This document shows positions 27,827-36,630 of a stretch of DNA of 59,962 nucleotides, piece by piece. Below the pieces are notes generated by a model that saw nothing but the letters and a program-made list of their open reading frames with translations, searched no databases and was not told where the DNA came from. Both the position numbers and the translations under genes were made by a program. The stretch is taken from assembly GCA_014584345.1 (NCBI GenBank), contig JACTNB010000032.1, positions 1 to 59,962 on the forward strand, given 5' to 3'. Each line of letters starts with the position of its first letter. Position 1 is the first letter of the stretch. The stretch is from Planctomycetota bacterium. GTDB lineage: Bacteria; Planctomycetota; Planctomycetia; Planctomycetales; Planctomycetaceae.

Positions 27827-29080
27827 ATGACCAAATGGAACCTCTGCGGAAAAAGTGCGAGTATGTTCACGCCATCGTCACGCAACTGGGAAGAGATGAA
27901 GTACGAATCTGCTGGATGCTGGCCGCTACCGATCAACAATGGAGACGAATTTGCGATTGTGACTAAGATGGGAGCCTCGACGATCAAGGCGGCGTATCGA
28001 TCGTGCCCAGTGTCGCTCACAATTGCGAGAGCGGAAACGCCGGAAGGCGTCGTGCTGGCGACCACGCTGAAGGTCGAGGATGATCCGAGTGCGGCGTTGA
28101 TGCTCTCTGGAGTGCTGCGACATGCTGAAGAGCAGCTGGCCATCGAGAACATTTTGCGAACTGGAAAGACTCTGATGGTCTTTTTCGACGAGTTGAGCCG
28201 GCCGGTTGCCCGAGCGACATGTACGTTCAGTACGACGGAATGCGGTGAGGCATCCGAAATGGTCGGCACCGCTGGAACGCGGTATGTAGGGGCGTGGATT
28301 CCTCTGCTCGCAGCAGTGCTTGATGAGGTACAAGGATTTGCCGATCCGCAACTGGTCGTGCCCACGAAGTATGCACCAACATTCGTCACCATCCCATTGA
28401 CGCTTTCAGAATTTGAGACTCAGAAATTGACCGCAATCGGAACGAGAGAAACCCTTGATTTCCGACTGGATGATCCGGACGAAGGATTTGGCCTCGAACA
28501 ATCGACGTGGCACTTGCTGGAGAATTTGTTCGAGGGGTGCATTATTCACTCACCTCACGTGCGTGAAGGCAAAAACCTACGTGAGCTGAGCGATATTATG
28601 ACTCATTGCAACGCTGGGATTTGTTTATTCGAATCGAAGGCTGCGACTATGCTTACTCCCAGCCTGGATCGGTCAACTGAGCGGCGTGCGAAGAGCGTCC
28701 AGAAGCAGATTAACAAAGGCATCGATCAGCTAGTTGGTGCGATGCGAAATTTGAACCGCGGGCTCCCGATCCTTACCAAAGTCGGTACCGAGATCGAATT
28801 GCCATCGACGGTTGGAAACGTCCACCAAGGAGTCGTGATGGTGTCGGAAATGCTGCCTAGCCTGGACTGGGAAGGCATTACAAACCAGCTCATCGATGCT
28901 TCAAAGCAATCAGGTACGATGCTGCAAGTCCTCGATTTGCAAGAACTGCGAATGCTGGTCGGTGTCAGTAAGGATAATCCAATGCTGTTTGCCGGGTACT
29001 TGGCATATCGCTTCGATGCGATAGAGGAGCGGAAGAATGCCATGCTTCGAACGGTCTTCGATGGACCTCCGATGCCTTGA
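27827..29080 (+). CDS. Unknown protein with a possible PD-(D/E)XK nuclease core
   Basis: 417 aa at the first ATG; inner starts at 27863 or 27896 are possible because the first 23 residues look unlike the rest. Mixed alpha/beta, soluble. Residues about 250-275 contain REGKNLRELSDIMTHC followed by GICLFESKA, an arrangement (E..D, then E-X-K on a strand) that fits the restriction-endonuclease fold seen in unknown proteins of defence islands. No other domain is recognised. It lies between two copies of the intercassette motif and upstream of a YaaC-like gene, all on the plus strand. Function unknown; nuclease is inference from one motif. Confidence 0.75.
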   Translation: MTKWNLCGKSASMFTPSSRNWEEMKYESAGCWPLPINNGDEFAIVTKMGASTIKAAYRSCPVSLTIARAETPEGVVLATTLKVEDDPSAALMLSGVLRHAEEQLAIENILRTGKTLMVFFDELSRPVARATCTFSTTECGEASEMVGTAGTRYVGAWIPLLAAVLDEVQGFADPQLVVPTKYAPTFVTIPLTLSEFETQKLTAIGTRETLDFRLDDPDEGFGLEQSTWHLLENLFEGCIIHSPHVREGKNLRELSDIMTHCNAGICLFESKAATMLTPSLDRSTERRAKSVQKQINKGIDQLVGAMRNLNRGLPILTKVGTEIELPSTVGNVHQGVVMVSEMLPSLDWEGITNQLIDASKQSGTMLQVLDLQELRMLVGVSKDNPMLFAGYLAYRFDAIEERKNAMLRTVFDGPPMP

Positions 29081-29098
29081 GGTATTCCGGTCACTAGA

Positions 29099-29115
29099 AG
29101 TTAACAGGCCGGTTT
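29099..29115 (+). repeat. Intercassette motif, copy C (diverged)
   Basis: AGTTAACAGGCCGGTTT. Only the left half is conserved. It lies 19 nt after the stop of the 417-aa gene. Confidence 0.4.
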
Positions 29116-29198
29116 CGGCGGATCAGAAGCGGAACGGGAGACTAAGTGCTGATGCAGCGGTTAGAATACACCAACAATTAGTTTCAGGACATTTGCTT

Positions 29199-30368
29199 AT
29201 GCCGCTACCCCAGCCACGCACAGGACGAGTGCTGCGAATCAAAGATCGTCCGCTTGAATTCTCGTTTTGGCCGATGGAACGAACCACGCGACGCTATGGT
29301 CTCGGCACGCGAGTATTTGCAACAGATGCGTGGACGGTAATCCGGCGATCCGCTGAACGTAGATGCATTGCCGCGCATAGGAATGCCGCGCTTGCCCTGC
29401 TGGAACAGGGCGAGGACTTCTACAAAGCCTCCGAATCGGGCGTCAAAGCTGCGAAGCCGCTGCTGTTGTATTACTGCTTCATGAACCTTGCCAAAGCGTT
29501 CGTCCTGACGTGTCAACAACGCCATGATGTGAACAACGCACAACATGGATTGGCTGAGAGGCTCGACCCGCCGCCAAACGATAGGGAACTCATCAACGCA
29601 TATCTCAATGCGTTCCAATCTGCAGCGCCGGGACCGCTGCCACCCGCAGGCGGCAAATTAAACAACTTTGACGAACTCCTAATGGCGATTAGTGGCAATG
29701 GCGTGCCCGCAAACCCCCATCGATACGATCTACCGGTTCTTTTGCCTCAGGTGGTTCCGGGCCATCGGCTCTGGGTTGAAGGGACGCGTGGTGACGATTC
29801 CGAGCGTTTCGTTTCTGTTGAAAAGATTGAGTTTTGCCAAGATCCGGGACCGAAACACATTTGGCTCAGGCTATTCGTATTTGCCGATGACCTCCGACGC
29901 GTCGGAATTACGCATCAGGACTTGCTAACTCGCTCCCGAATAGGCGGATTGTTTCGGGAAGTCGCTTACAACGAGAAGATTTTCGATCGATCGTTAGTTT
30001 GCCTGGAGCAACTCCACACCGTCGCTTACGGACACCGTCCGTCCGACGAAGTACCGAACTTGGTCGCAGCAGTCCGGCACCTTCTTTGGCGCACCGTCCT
30101 CAGCACACCACCGTATCGAAAGTATTACTTGTACGCCGCGCCACCTGCGGAACATCCCCAGGTGCTGCCACAAATCCTTTCAATCTATGCCATTACTTAC
30201 TACCTCGGCTCAATCGTTCGGTACCGGCCTCATCACTTCGATCGCATCTTGGCTGACACCTTTGGCCCCTTCATTGAGGCCTTCATGAACGATCAGCCCA
30301 AACAGTTTCTCTACTTAATGGCGTCAGAGTTTGCTGAAAAGGAAGTGACCAAAGCAGCCATCGTGTAG
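29199..30368 (+). CDS. YaaC-like protein
   Basis: 389 aa from the ATG at 29199; the frame is open from 29037, but that stretch overlaps the upstream gene and repeat. It is mostly helical. Features match the YaaC family: a first helical segment with LLLYYCFMNLAKAFVL, and a C-terminal region with YAITYYLGSIVRYRPHHFD followed by FIEAFMNDQPKQFLYLMASE. YaaC-like proteins are poorly characterised; homologues with HEPN-like helices occur in mobile and defence regions. The upstream neighbour has a possible nuclease motif, so the two could work together, but they are separated by 118 nt and a repeat. Confidence 0.75.
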   Translation: MPLPQPRTGRVLRIKDRPLEFSFWPMERTTRRYGLGTRVFATDAWTVIRRSAERRCIAAHRNAALALLEQGEDFYKASESGVKAAKPLLLYYCFMNLAKAFVLTCQQRHDVNNAQHGLAERLDPPPNDRELINAYLNAFQSAAPGPLPPAGGKLNNFDELLMAISGNGVPANPHRYDLPVLLPQVVPGHRLWVEGTRGDDSERFVSVEKIEFCQDPGPKHIWLRLFVFADDLRRVGITHQDLLTRSRIGGLFREVAYNEKIFDRSLVCLEQLHTVAYGHRPSDEVPNLVAAVRHLLWRTVLSTPPYRKYYLYAAPPAEHPQVLPQILSIYAITYYLGSIVRYRPHHFDRILADTFGPFIEAFMNDQPKQFLYLMASEFAEKEVTKAAIV

Positions 30369-30656
30369 CTCGCGGATAACCGGTTCGTGTAATCTTGCAT
30401 GGACAACTTCGTCAATCGCTGGCCCTGCCGGGTAAGTTAGCAGCTTCGTCACGCTCTCTGCTCCCGCGCGAGTCGATCCAAAAAAGTTAACAATCTGGTC
30501 CCTTTTGGGGTTACTTTTTCGTCAGTTCTAACTCGAACCGGGTAGTTCTACAGATAGGGACTTGATTTGTCCCCACGCACACCGCTCAGTGGTGATCTCG
30601 GCACTGACCGATTGATCTCGCTGATCGCCCCCGTTCCCAGATGACGAGGAGATTCT
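30369..30656 (+). other. Spacer with repeat copy D before the recombinase module
   Basis: 288 nt. It contains AGTTAACAATCTGGTCCC (30485-30502) and then T-rich and C-rich sequence. No coding frame is evident. GAGGAG near 30642 is the ribosome-binding site of the next small gene. Confidence 0.5.
30485..30502 (+). repeat. Intercassette motif, copy D
   Basis: AGTTAACAATCTGGTCCC followed by TTTTGGGG. It is the best match to copy B. Confidence 0.6.
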
Positions 30657-30845
30657 ATGCGCTGCCAGAACGACACCAATTTCCCTCCTGGCCAATCCCG
30701 CAGGACTCAAGTTGCCTCGATTTTCGCCGAGGCCATTTTACGGCTCCACCAACGGATGGCGTTGTCCAGCACCGAGGTCCAGGAGAAAACGGAGACATGC
30801 CTTGATCTTGAGCCCGAAACGGTGCTCAGTGGTGCCAACGGTTAA
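30657..30845 (+). CDS. Small first protein of a serine-recombinase module
   Basis: 62 aa. GAGGAG lies 9 nt before the ATG. A central helix (ASIFAEAILRLHQRMAL) and the ending CLDLEPETVLSGANG are typical of the small orphan protein that precedes DUF2924 and a large serine recombinase in many proteobacterial and planctomycete mobile regions. I know this from recurring gene order, not from any function. It begins the four-gene module ending at 33398. Confidence 0.75.
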   Translation: MRCQNDTNFPPGQSRRTQVASIFAEAILRLHQRMALSSTEVQEKTETCLDLEPETVLSGANG

Positions 30846-30901
30846 CGGTGACGAGACCGTTGCGACCGGTTGGTTTTCCACGTATCTGAAAGGAAGTGAA
30901 C

Positions 30902-31399
30902 ATGTCTCTGAATGTCGGAATGGAGGTTTCCGCGCTACGGCGGATGAACGTCAAGCAACTGCGAGAACGCTATGCCGAGGTCTTCGGCGACGAGACCCGG
31001 ACTGGCAACAAGGCCTGGCTGGTCAAGCGGATCGCGTGGCGATTGCAGGCCATTGCAGAAGGGGGCCTGTCCCAGCGGGCTCGGCAAAGGGCTGCGGAAC
31101 TGGCCAATGAAGGGGACATCCGCATGACTCCACCAAAAGCAAAGCCCGCTCTCACCCAACCGAATGAGCGGACTGTCACCACAGCCGTGCGGTTCTCCAG
31201 CGACAACCGTCTGCCCCTGCCTGGCACCGTGCTCCTCCGGGAATACAAAGGCGATACGCTACAGGTTCGGGTGCTGGAAAATGGTTTTGACTACGAGGGT
31301 GAGATTTATCGATCCTTGAGCGCGGTCGCCAAAGCCATCACCGGATCGCACACGAATGGATTCCACTTCTTTCGCCTGCAGAAGGGAGATTTGCAATGA
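30902..31399 (+). CDS. DUF2924 protein
   Basis: 165 aa. The ATG at 30902 follows AAAGGAAG with good spacing, better than the GTG at 30896. It has the DUF2924 pattern: MNVKQLRERYAEVFGDETRT followed by NKAWLVKRIAWRLQAIAEG in the first half, and a strand-rich end with LLREYKGDTLQVRVLENGF and YRSLSAVAKAITGSHTNG. The C-terminal part resembles a small DNA-binding (RAMA/SET-like) module, in line with DUF2924 being an accessory factor of recombinases. Its stop overlaps the recombinase start in ATGA. Confidence 0.9.
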   Translation: MSLNVGMEVSALRRMNVKQLRERYAEVFGDETRTGNKAWLVKRIAWRLQAIAEGGLSQRARQRAAELANEGDIRMTPPKAKPALTQPNERTVTTAVRFSSDNRLPLPGTVLLREYKGDTLQVRVLENGFDYEGEIYRSLSAVAKAITGSHTNGFHFFRLQKGDLQ

Positions 31400-32982
31400 C
31401 CCGAACTGTAACGCGAAAAACCCCGACCGTCCGGAGCATGATGCGGTGCGCCATCTACACTCGCAAATCGACGGAAGAAGGCCTCGAACAGGAATTCAAC
31501 ACGCTCGATGCCCAGCGTGAAGCTGGTGAAAACTACATTCGCAGCCAGGTGAATGAGGGCTGGGAGATCATTCCAGAAGGATATGATGACGGCGGATTCA
31601 CTGGCGGCAACATGAACCGACCGGCGCTGCAACGCCTGATGACGGACATCGAGACCGGCAAGGTGGACTGCGTGGTGGTCTACAAAGTCGACCGGCTCAG
31701 CCGTTCGCTGCTCGATTTCGCGAGGTTGATAGAAGTCTTCGACAGACATCGGGTGTCGTTCGTTTCCGTCACCCAGCAGTTCAATACCGCCAGTTCGATG
31801 GGCCGGTTGGTGCTGAACGTTCTTCTATCCTTTGCCCAGTTCGAACGGGAGATCATTTCCGAACGAACCCGGGACAAAATCGCCGCCGCACGCCGCAAAG
31901 GAAAATGGGTTGGTGGAATGCCGCTGCTCGGTTACGACATCGATCCTCGCGGATCAAAGCTGATCGTCAAGGACGATGAAGCCGCTCGGGTGCGGACCAT
32001 TTTTAACCTGTACCTGCAGCATCAGTCGCTGATCGCGGTGATCCGGGAACTGGATGACCGGGGTTGGGTTAACAAACGCTGGGTCACCAAGAAAGGTGTC
32101 GAGCGTGGTGGCAAGCCGTTCACAAAGACCAGCCTGCATAAATTGATGACCAACATCACGTATCTCGGCAAGGTGCGTTACAAAGACGAAGTACACGAAG
32201 GCGAGCACGCCGCGATCATCGAACCCGATCTTTGGCAGCGGGCGCATGCGATCATGCAACGCAACAGCCGCACCGGCGGAGCAGCCGTGCGGAACAAATT
32301 TGGGGCACTCCTGAAGGGTTTGCTGCGGTGTGTGGCCTGCGATTCAGCGATGACCCACACACACTCGACCAAGAATGGCAAGAAGCGGTACCGGTACTAC
32401 GTCTGCTGCCATGCCCAGAAACGGGGGTGGCACAACTGCCCGTCACCGTCAATCCCGGCCACCGAGATCGAACGCTTTGTTGTCGACCAGATCCGCAGCA
32501 TCGGTCACGATCCCGAATTGATCCGGGAAACGGTGGCCCGGGCCCGCGAACAGGCCCAGCCGCAGCTCAGTTTATTAGAAATGGAACAGGCCAGTCTGGA
32601 ACGGGAACTCGCTCGCTGGGGAACCGAAATCTACGACGTGGTCGCCCACGTTGGCCCGAGTGACAAAGACTCGCCCGCAGTCGCCCGTCTGGCCGACCTC
32701 CAGGACCGAACGCGTACGGCGGAACGTCGGGCCACGGAAGTTCGCGAACAAATTCGAGCCATCAGCGCCGGTGTCATCGACCACAGTGAAGTTGCTGCCG
32801 CGATGGCCAAGTTCGATCTGGTGTGGCAGGCACTCACGTCACGCGAACAGATCCGCGTTATTGAACTGTTGGTCGAGCGGGTCGACTACGACGGCAATCG
32901 CGGCAAAGTGGCCATCACATTTCACCCAGATGGGATTCAGAACTACGATCAGGAATTCGTTACAACAGAGGACGTCGCATGA
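31396..32982 (+). CDS. Large serine recombinase
   Basis: 528 aa. The resolvase/invertase catalytic domain occupies about 16-165, with the nucleophile in YTRKST, LDAQ, VYKVDRLSRSLLDF and ERTRDKI. The recombinase domain follows (about 180-290). A zinc ribbon is next, with CVACDSAM and then CCHAQKRGWHNC, and a coiled-coil C-terminus completes it. This is the architecture of large serine integrases that insert elements at attachment sites. It overlaps both neighbours by 4 nt. I searched around it for attL/attR-like duplications and found none that I can defend; the tRNA-Asn lies 5 kb upstream. Confidence 0.95.
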   Translation: MTRTVTRKTPTVRSMMRCAIYTRKSTEEGLEQEFNTLDAQREAGENYIRSQVNEGWEIIPEGYDDGGFTGGNMNRPALQRLMTDIETGKVDCVVVYKVDRLSRSLLDFARLIEVFDRHRVSFVSVTQQFNTASSMGRLVLNVLLSFAQFEREIISERTRDKIAAARRKGKWVGGMPLLGYDIDPRGSKLIVKDDEAARVRTIFNLYLQHQSLIAVIRELDDRGWVNKRWVTKKGVERGGKPFTKTSLHKLMTNITYLGKVRYKDEVHEGEHAAIIEPDLWQRAHAIMQRNSRTGGAAVRNKFGALLKGLLRCVACDSAMTHTHSTKNGKKRYRYYVCCHAQKRGWHNCPSPSIPATEIERFVVDQIRSIGHDPELIRETVARAREQAQPQLSLLEMEQASLERELARWGTEIYDVVAHVGPSDKDSPAVARLADLQDRTRTAERRATEVREQIRAISAGVIDHSEVAAAMAKFDLVWQALTSREQIRVIELLVERVDYDGNRGKVAITFHPDGIQNYDQEFVTTEDVA

Positions 32983-33398
32983 AATCAATCACCATTGAAG
33001 CTGAAATCCACTTCGATCGCCGTGGCCGTGGAGCCAGACGCGTTATGGAATCGGGATCTGCCCCGAATGCCAACATCCCTGTCGGCCGTCTGCCCCGGAT
33101 ATCCCGTCTGATGGCTTTGGCAATCCGGTTCGACGACCTGATCCAAAGTGGCGAAGTCACGGACTACGCCGAACTTGCCCGCCTTGGCCACGTGTCCCGC
33201 GCTCGAGTCACGCAGATCATGAACCTGCTGATGCTGGCCCCCGACATTCAGGAAGAAATCCTGCATCTGCCGCGTGTGACCGGCGGCCGCGACCCGATCC
33301 ATTTGCGGCAGCTACAACCCATCGCGCTGGTTCCGGACTGGCGGAAGCAGCGGAAGATGTGGAAGGAACACTGCTCAGAGGCATTTACTGCAGGCTGA
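32979..33398 (+). CDS. HTH accessory protein of the recombinase module
   Basis: 139 aa. A helix-turn-helix near residues 60-85 reads YAELARLGHVSRARVTQIMN. It is the same protein family as the three dispersed HTH elements at 43816, 47659 and 51214 (compare AALARHLGVSRARVTQV). It is likely DNA-binding, perhaps a directionality or regulatory factor of the recombinase; this role is inferred from its conserved place in the module. It ends convergently over the last 14 nt of the DUF499 remnant. Confidence 0.85.
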   Translation: MKSITIEAEIHFDRRGRGARRVMESGSAPNANIPVGRLPRISRLMALAIRFDDLIQSGEVTDYAELARLGHVSRARVTQIMNLLMLAPDIQEEILHLPRVTGGRDPIHLRQLQPIALVPDWRKQRKMWKEHCSEAFTAG

Positions 33399-36300
33399 AA
33401 CCTTCCTTCAGATCTTCCAGCAAGGTGTTGATCGCGGCCGTGGATTCCGGGTTCGGTGGAGTGGCACCGTCACCGAACTCAATCTGCACACGGAATACCA
33501 GCGGTGAACCTGATTTGTTCTTGATCTCCAGCAACTGAGGGATGATGTCGCCAAGATCCTGAATGTCGGCCGGTTCGAGTTCTGCTTCTGCAAACAGGGC
33601 TTTGGATTCCCGGACGACACCTCCGCCGCCTCCGAATCCTCCTCCACCACCGCGACCGCCACCAGAGGCCAGTTTCAATTTCACGCCCTGTGCCGCTGGA
33701 TATTCGCAGGGCCAGTCACCTGACGTCGGATCAAGCTCCGTGAATCGTGCGTTGAGCGATGCGGCGATGACATCGCGAACTGTCTTCCACGGAAGCGTCT
33801 GACCGAACTTCTGTGAAAGTGCGGTGGCGATCGAAAGCGCTGTTGCCTCGCCATCGGTCCACGCTTCCGGTAGGTTTTCCGTCAGGATTTCCGCAGCGGA
33901 GATCGCTGCCGGTGGCTTCTGCAGCTTCGCCTGTCCATTGAGAATGCCCGCCGGAATCGGCTCGGCCAGCACACTGGCTGGACCATTCGTAAGCCAAAGG
34001 GCCCCTGTTTCCACCGCCTTGGTGATTGCGGCATCCACAACGTCCGCAGACGCCTTTGGCACTGACATGGGCTCGGTGTACCCATCTCGCTGGACCTGGA
34101 CGACCTTGCTGCCGTCGAAATAATCGAGCACGGCCTGCACCGGGATCGAGTCGGATTGCCACAGTTCCGCCAGTCGCGACGGTTCGAGAAGTGATGGGAC
34201 GATCTCCTGAAGTTCCGCTGCTTCAGCCAGAACTAACTCCAGTGCAGGATCGGCCATCGCGTTTTCATCCGGCCGTGAGTTCCACCAGGTGCGTGCAGAA
34301 CCGTCCGGACGAACCAGCCGCAATACGAATGAGCCATTGGCACACCCATCGACCAAGGTGTCCACAATGGCCTGAGCCTTAAGCATCTTTGGCAGGTGAG
34401 GCAATTGCGCGAACGCGCCGGACAGGTCCTTCACTCGGCGACTCGTCTCGCCTTCGCGCCAGAGGTTGTATGGACCATCGGGTAACAGCGAATCGGCTTC
34501 GATGGCCGATTCCTGAATCCTCGACCGCGAATCATTCTTGATGATCGTAAAGTGCGGTTCTTCGGTAACGTTGATTTTGAAGGCCTGTGCGTCATCCTTG
34601 TCTGAGACGGCGACCACAGTGCAGTATGCCTGTCGGATCGATTCCGGGATCCTCTTCTGAGACTTGTCGATGTCGATCGCCAGTGTCTGCAGCCGGGCAA
34701 CGTCGACGTTGCCATCCTTGGACTGATCTTTCAGGTCGACACGGACCTGATCCCATGCGAGGAAATCTCGCACTCTCGCCGACGCCACTTCGAGCCCATC
34801 CTTTGACGGGGCCAGCAGAATCACGGCATTGCGGTAGACGCGGGGCTTCTCAGGCCCGGTTGTCTCGTCCAAATATCGTTTCGCCTCGGCGTTGGGACGT
34901 CCAGAGTCGCTGGCACCACTGGGGCCAAGGATTCCGAAGTGGAACAGGCCATCGTCTTCAATGTCACGAGGCTTCGTTGGGAGCGTGTGAACACGAACGC
35001 CGGCGGCAGACGCACCGGACGAGAGTGATTTCACCTTGCCGATCTCGTCGAGCAGTCGAGCCTTCACGACCTCGTCGGAGATCCGTGTCGCGGCTACGGC
35101 ATGCATCTGCGTGAGGTTGGGTCGATTTCCCAGTCGCCACGCGCTCGGGAGTTCGTTGTCATCGACAGTCTTGTTCTGGTCATCCAGCCAGAAACTGACC
35201 TGAGCCCATCGACCCAGCCCCTTTTCCAGTTCGATGTTGTCGGGTCGACTTGGTCCAATCAGGACCTTCAAGTCTCTGGTGCGGGCACTTTGACCAATTG
35301 GCTGAGAATGCAGGAATGTCGCAATGATGGCCTGTTCCACCTCCCGGAACTTCAGGCCGACAGAATCACGCTGAATCTCGCGGGCACGCCCGAGTTCCCC
35401 TTCAATGATTCCTGTCCATGCCTGTTTTTTGCCCTCATGTTCTTCGGTGTCCGCCACCGTCACGAGTTCGCGCATCGCCTCTGACAGTCCGTCCTTCTTT
35501 TCCGGGGATAGAAAAACTCGCGGTCCGACCAGTGGGCTGTCGTCCCATTTCTCTGCCTCGCGCAGTGCGAGCGCAAATGTCCGCAGTACACCACGAGTTC
35601 TCTGGAACCGATCGAGCTGCGTCCATTTCGCATAGAACACTTCGGTCAGGTCCGGGTGAAAGGGATAGCTGCGGAAGAAACGCTCTTCGGCCTCCGCTCC
35701 CTGCTTCTTTGACTGTTCATCGATGTCGAACACACCCTTCAACGCAGCCTGAACGTGCGGACGGAATGAGTCCTTGTGTTTGATGGACTCCACCGTGAAG
35801 AAGCGACGACGCAAGACTTCGGCCACGTCTTCCTTTACGACCGGCTCGACGGCCTCCTCGCGCTGACGCTGGAAGATGTCGTACAGATCGCCCTGCAGAT
35901 GACGGCCGAGGTTGTCGCTCTTTGCGGGCCAGGAGTGATGCCACGATGCAGCAACGGTCCACTTTCGTGGCTGCCTGCGTCAGGTACTGGAAAAAGTTGA
36001 TCATGCGGTCGCGCCGGCCGGTCGCCTGCCCGACCTTTTCACGAACGTACATGAGCACTTCGTCGATGAGGATCAGAACGCCCATCCCATCCTTGACCGG
36101 CACTTCCAGCAATTCGGTCAGCAGGTTTTCTGCCGGAGCGGAGTCACGTTCCTCGGCTTTGTCGTCTGCGTACAGGATCTTCAAGCCGGCGTCGCCGGCG
36201 ATCTGGTAAGCCAGAACACTCCACGGCTGCCGCAGCACGCGTTTTTTTCCGTCTGGCCCGCGGACTTCCATGCCCTTTTCGACATCGAGCTTGTCGAAGC

Positions 36301-36460
36301 AAAGACCGGCAACACGTGCCTGTGGTGGAGCCTGGCCAATCGCCTGTTTGAACTCATCGACTGCTGGAAGGTCCGGCAGGTTGTCCGGGTCAGCCACCAT
36401 GTGACGGAGCGTGATGAGCGTGTGCGTCTTGCCGCCCCCCGCTCGGAAAGAGCGTATCAT
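33385..36460 (-). pseudogene. Decayed DUF499 ATPase gene (frameshifted and 5'-truncated)
   Basis: Two overlapping frames together encode a DUF499-type protein. The upstream frame has the Walker A GGGKTHTL near its very start, so the N-terminal part of the gene is missing exactly where the IS3 fragment begins. It also has a Walker B-like VLILIDEVLMYV. After CIVASLLA (near 35930) the frame must shift to continue as KSDNLGRHLQGDLYDIFQ, leading into the downstream frame, which is intact for 813 codons to 33385 and ends in a Gly-rich segment and GDIIPQLLEI. Related DUF499 proteins occur with DUF1156 methylases and helicases in anti-phage gene clusters; none of those partners is present here. It is likely dead. 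Confidence 0.8.
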
Positions 36461-36620
36461 CATTTGTAAGGAGAGCATTGTATGTCAAAGACATCGTCGG
36501 AGTTTTACTGCCCAGTTCAAGCGTGAAGCAGTGCAGATAATCCAGAAGCAGGTGCTGTCGGTCGCCGAGACGGCTCGGCGGTTGAAAGACGCTGCCAATC
36601 AGAGATCTGGTGGGAGATGA
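36461..36620 (+). mobile_element. IS3-family transposase orfA fragment
   Basis: On the plus strand, codons for RRSFTAQFKREAVQIIQK then SVAETARRLK give the N-terminal HTH of an IS3 OrfA. The start Met region is out of frame by one base and the sequence stops after about 45 codons. Only a fragment is left; no inverted repeats are visible. Its insertion or a later deletion removed the start of the DUF499 gene. Confidence 0.75.
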
Positions 36621-36630
36621 GGCGCTTCAG

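Noticed and set aside
26744..30502. Integron attC sites
   Set aside because: The motif contains GTTAAC but not the RYYYAAC and GTTRRRY boxes in the needed inverted arrangement, and no integron tyrosine integrase is visible.
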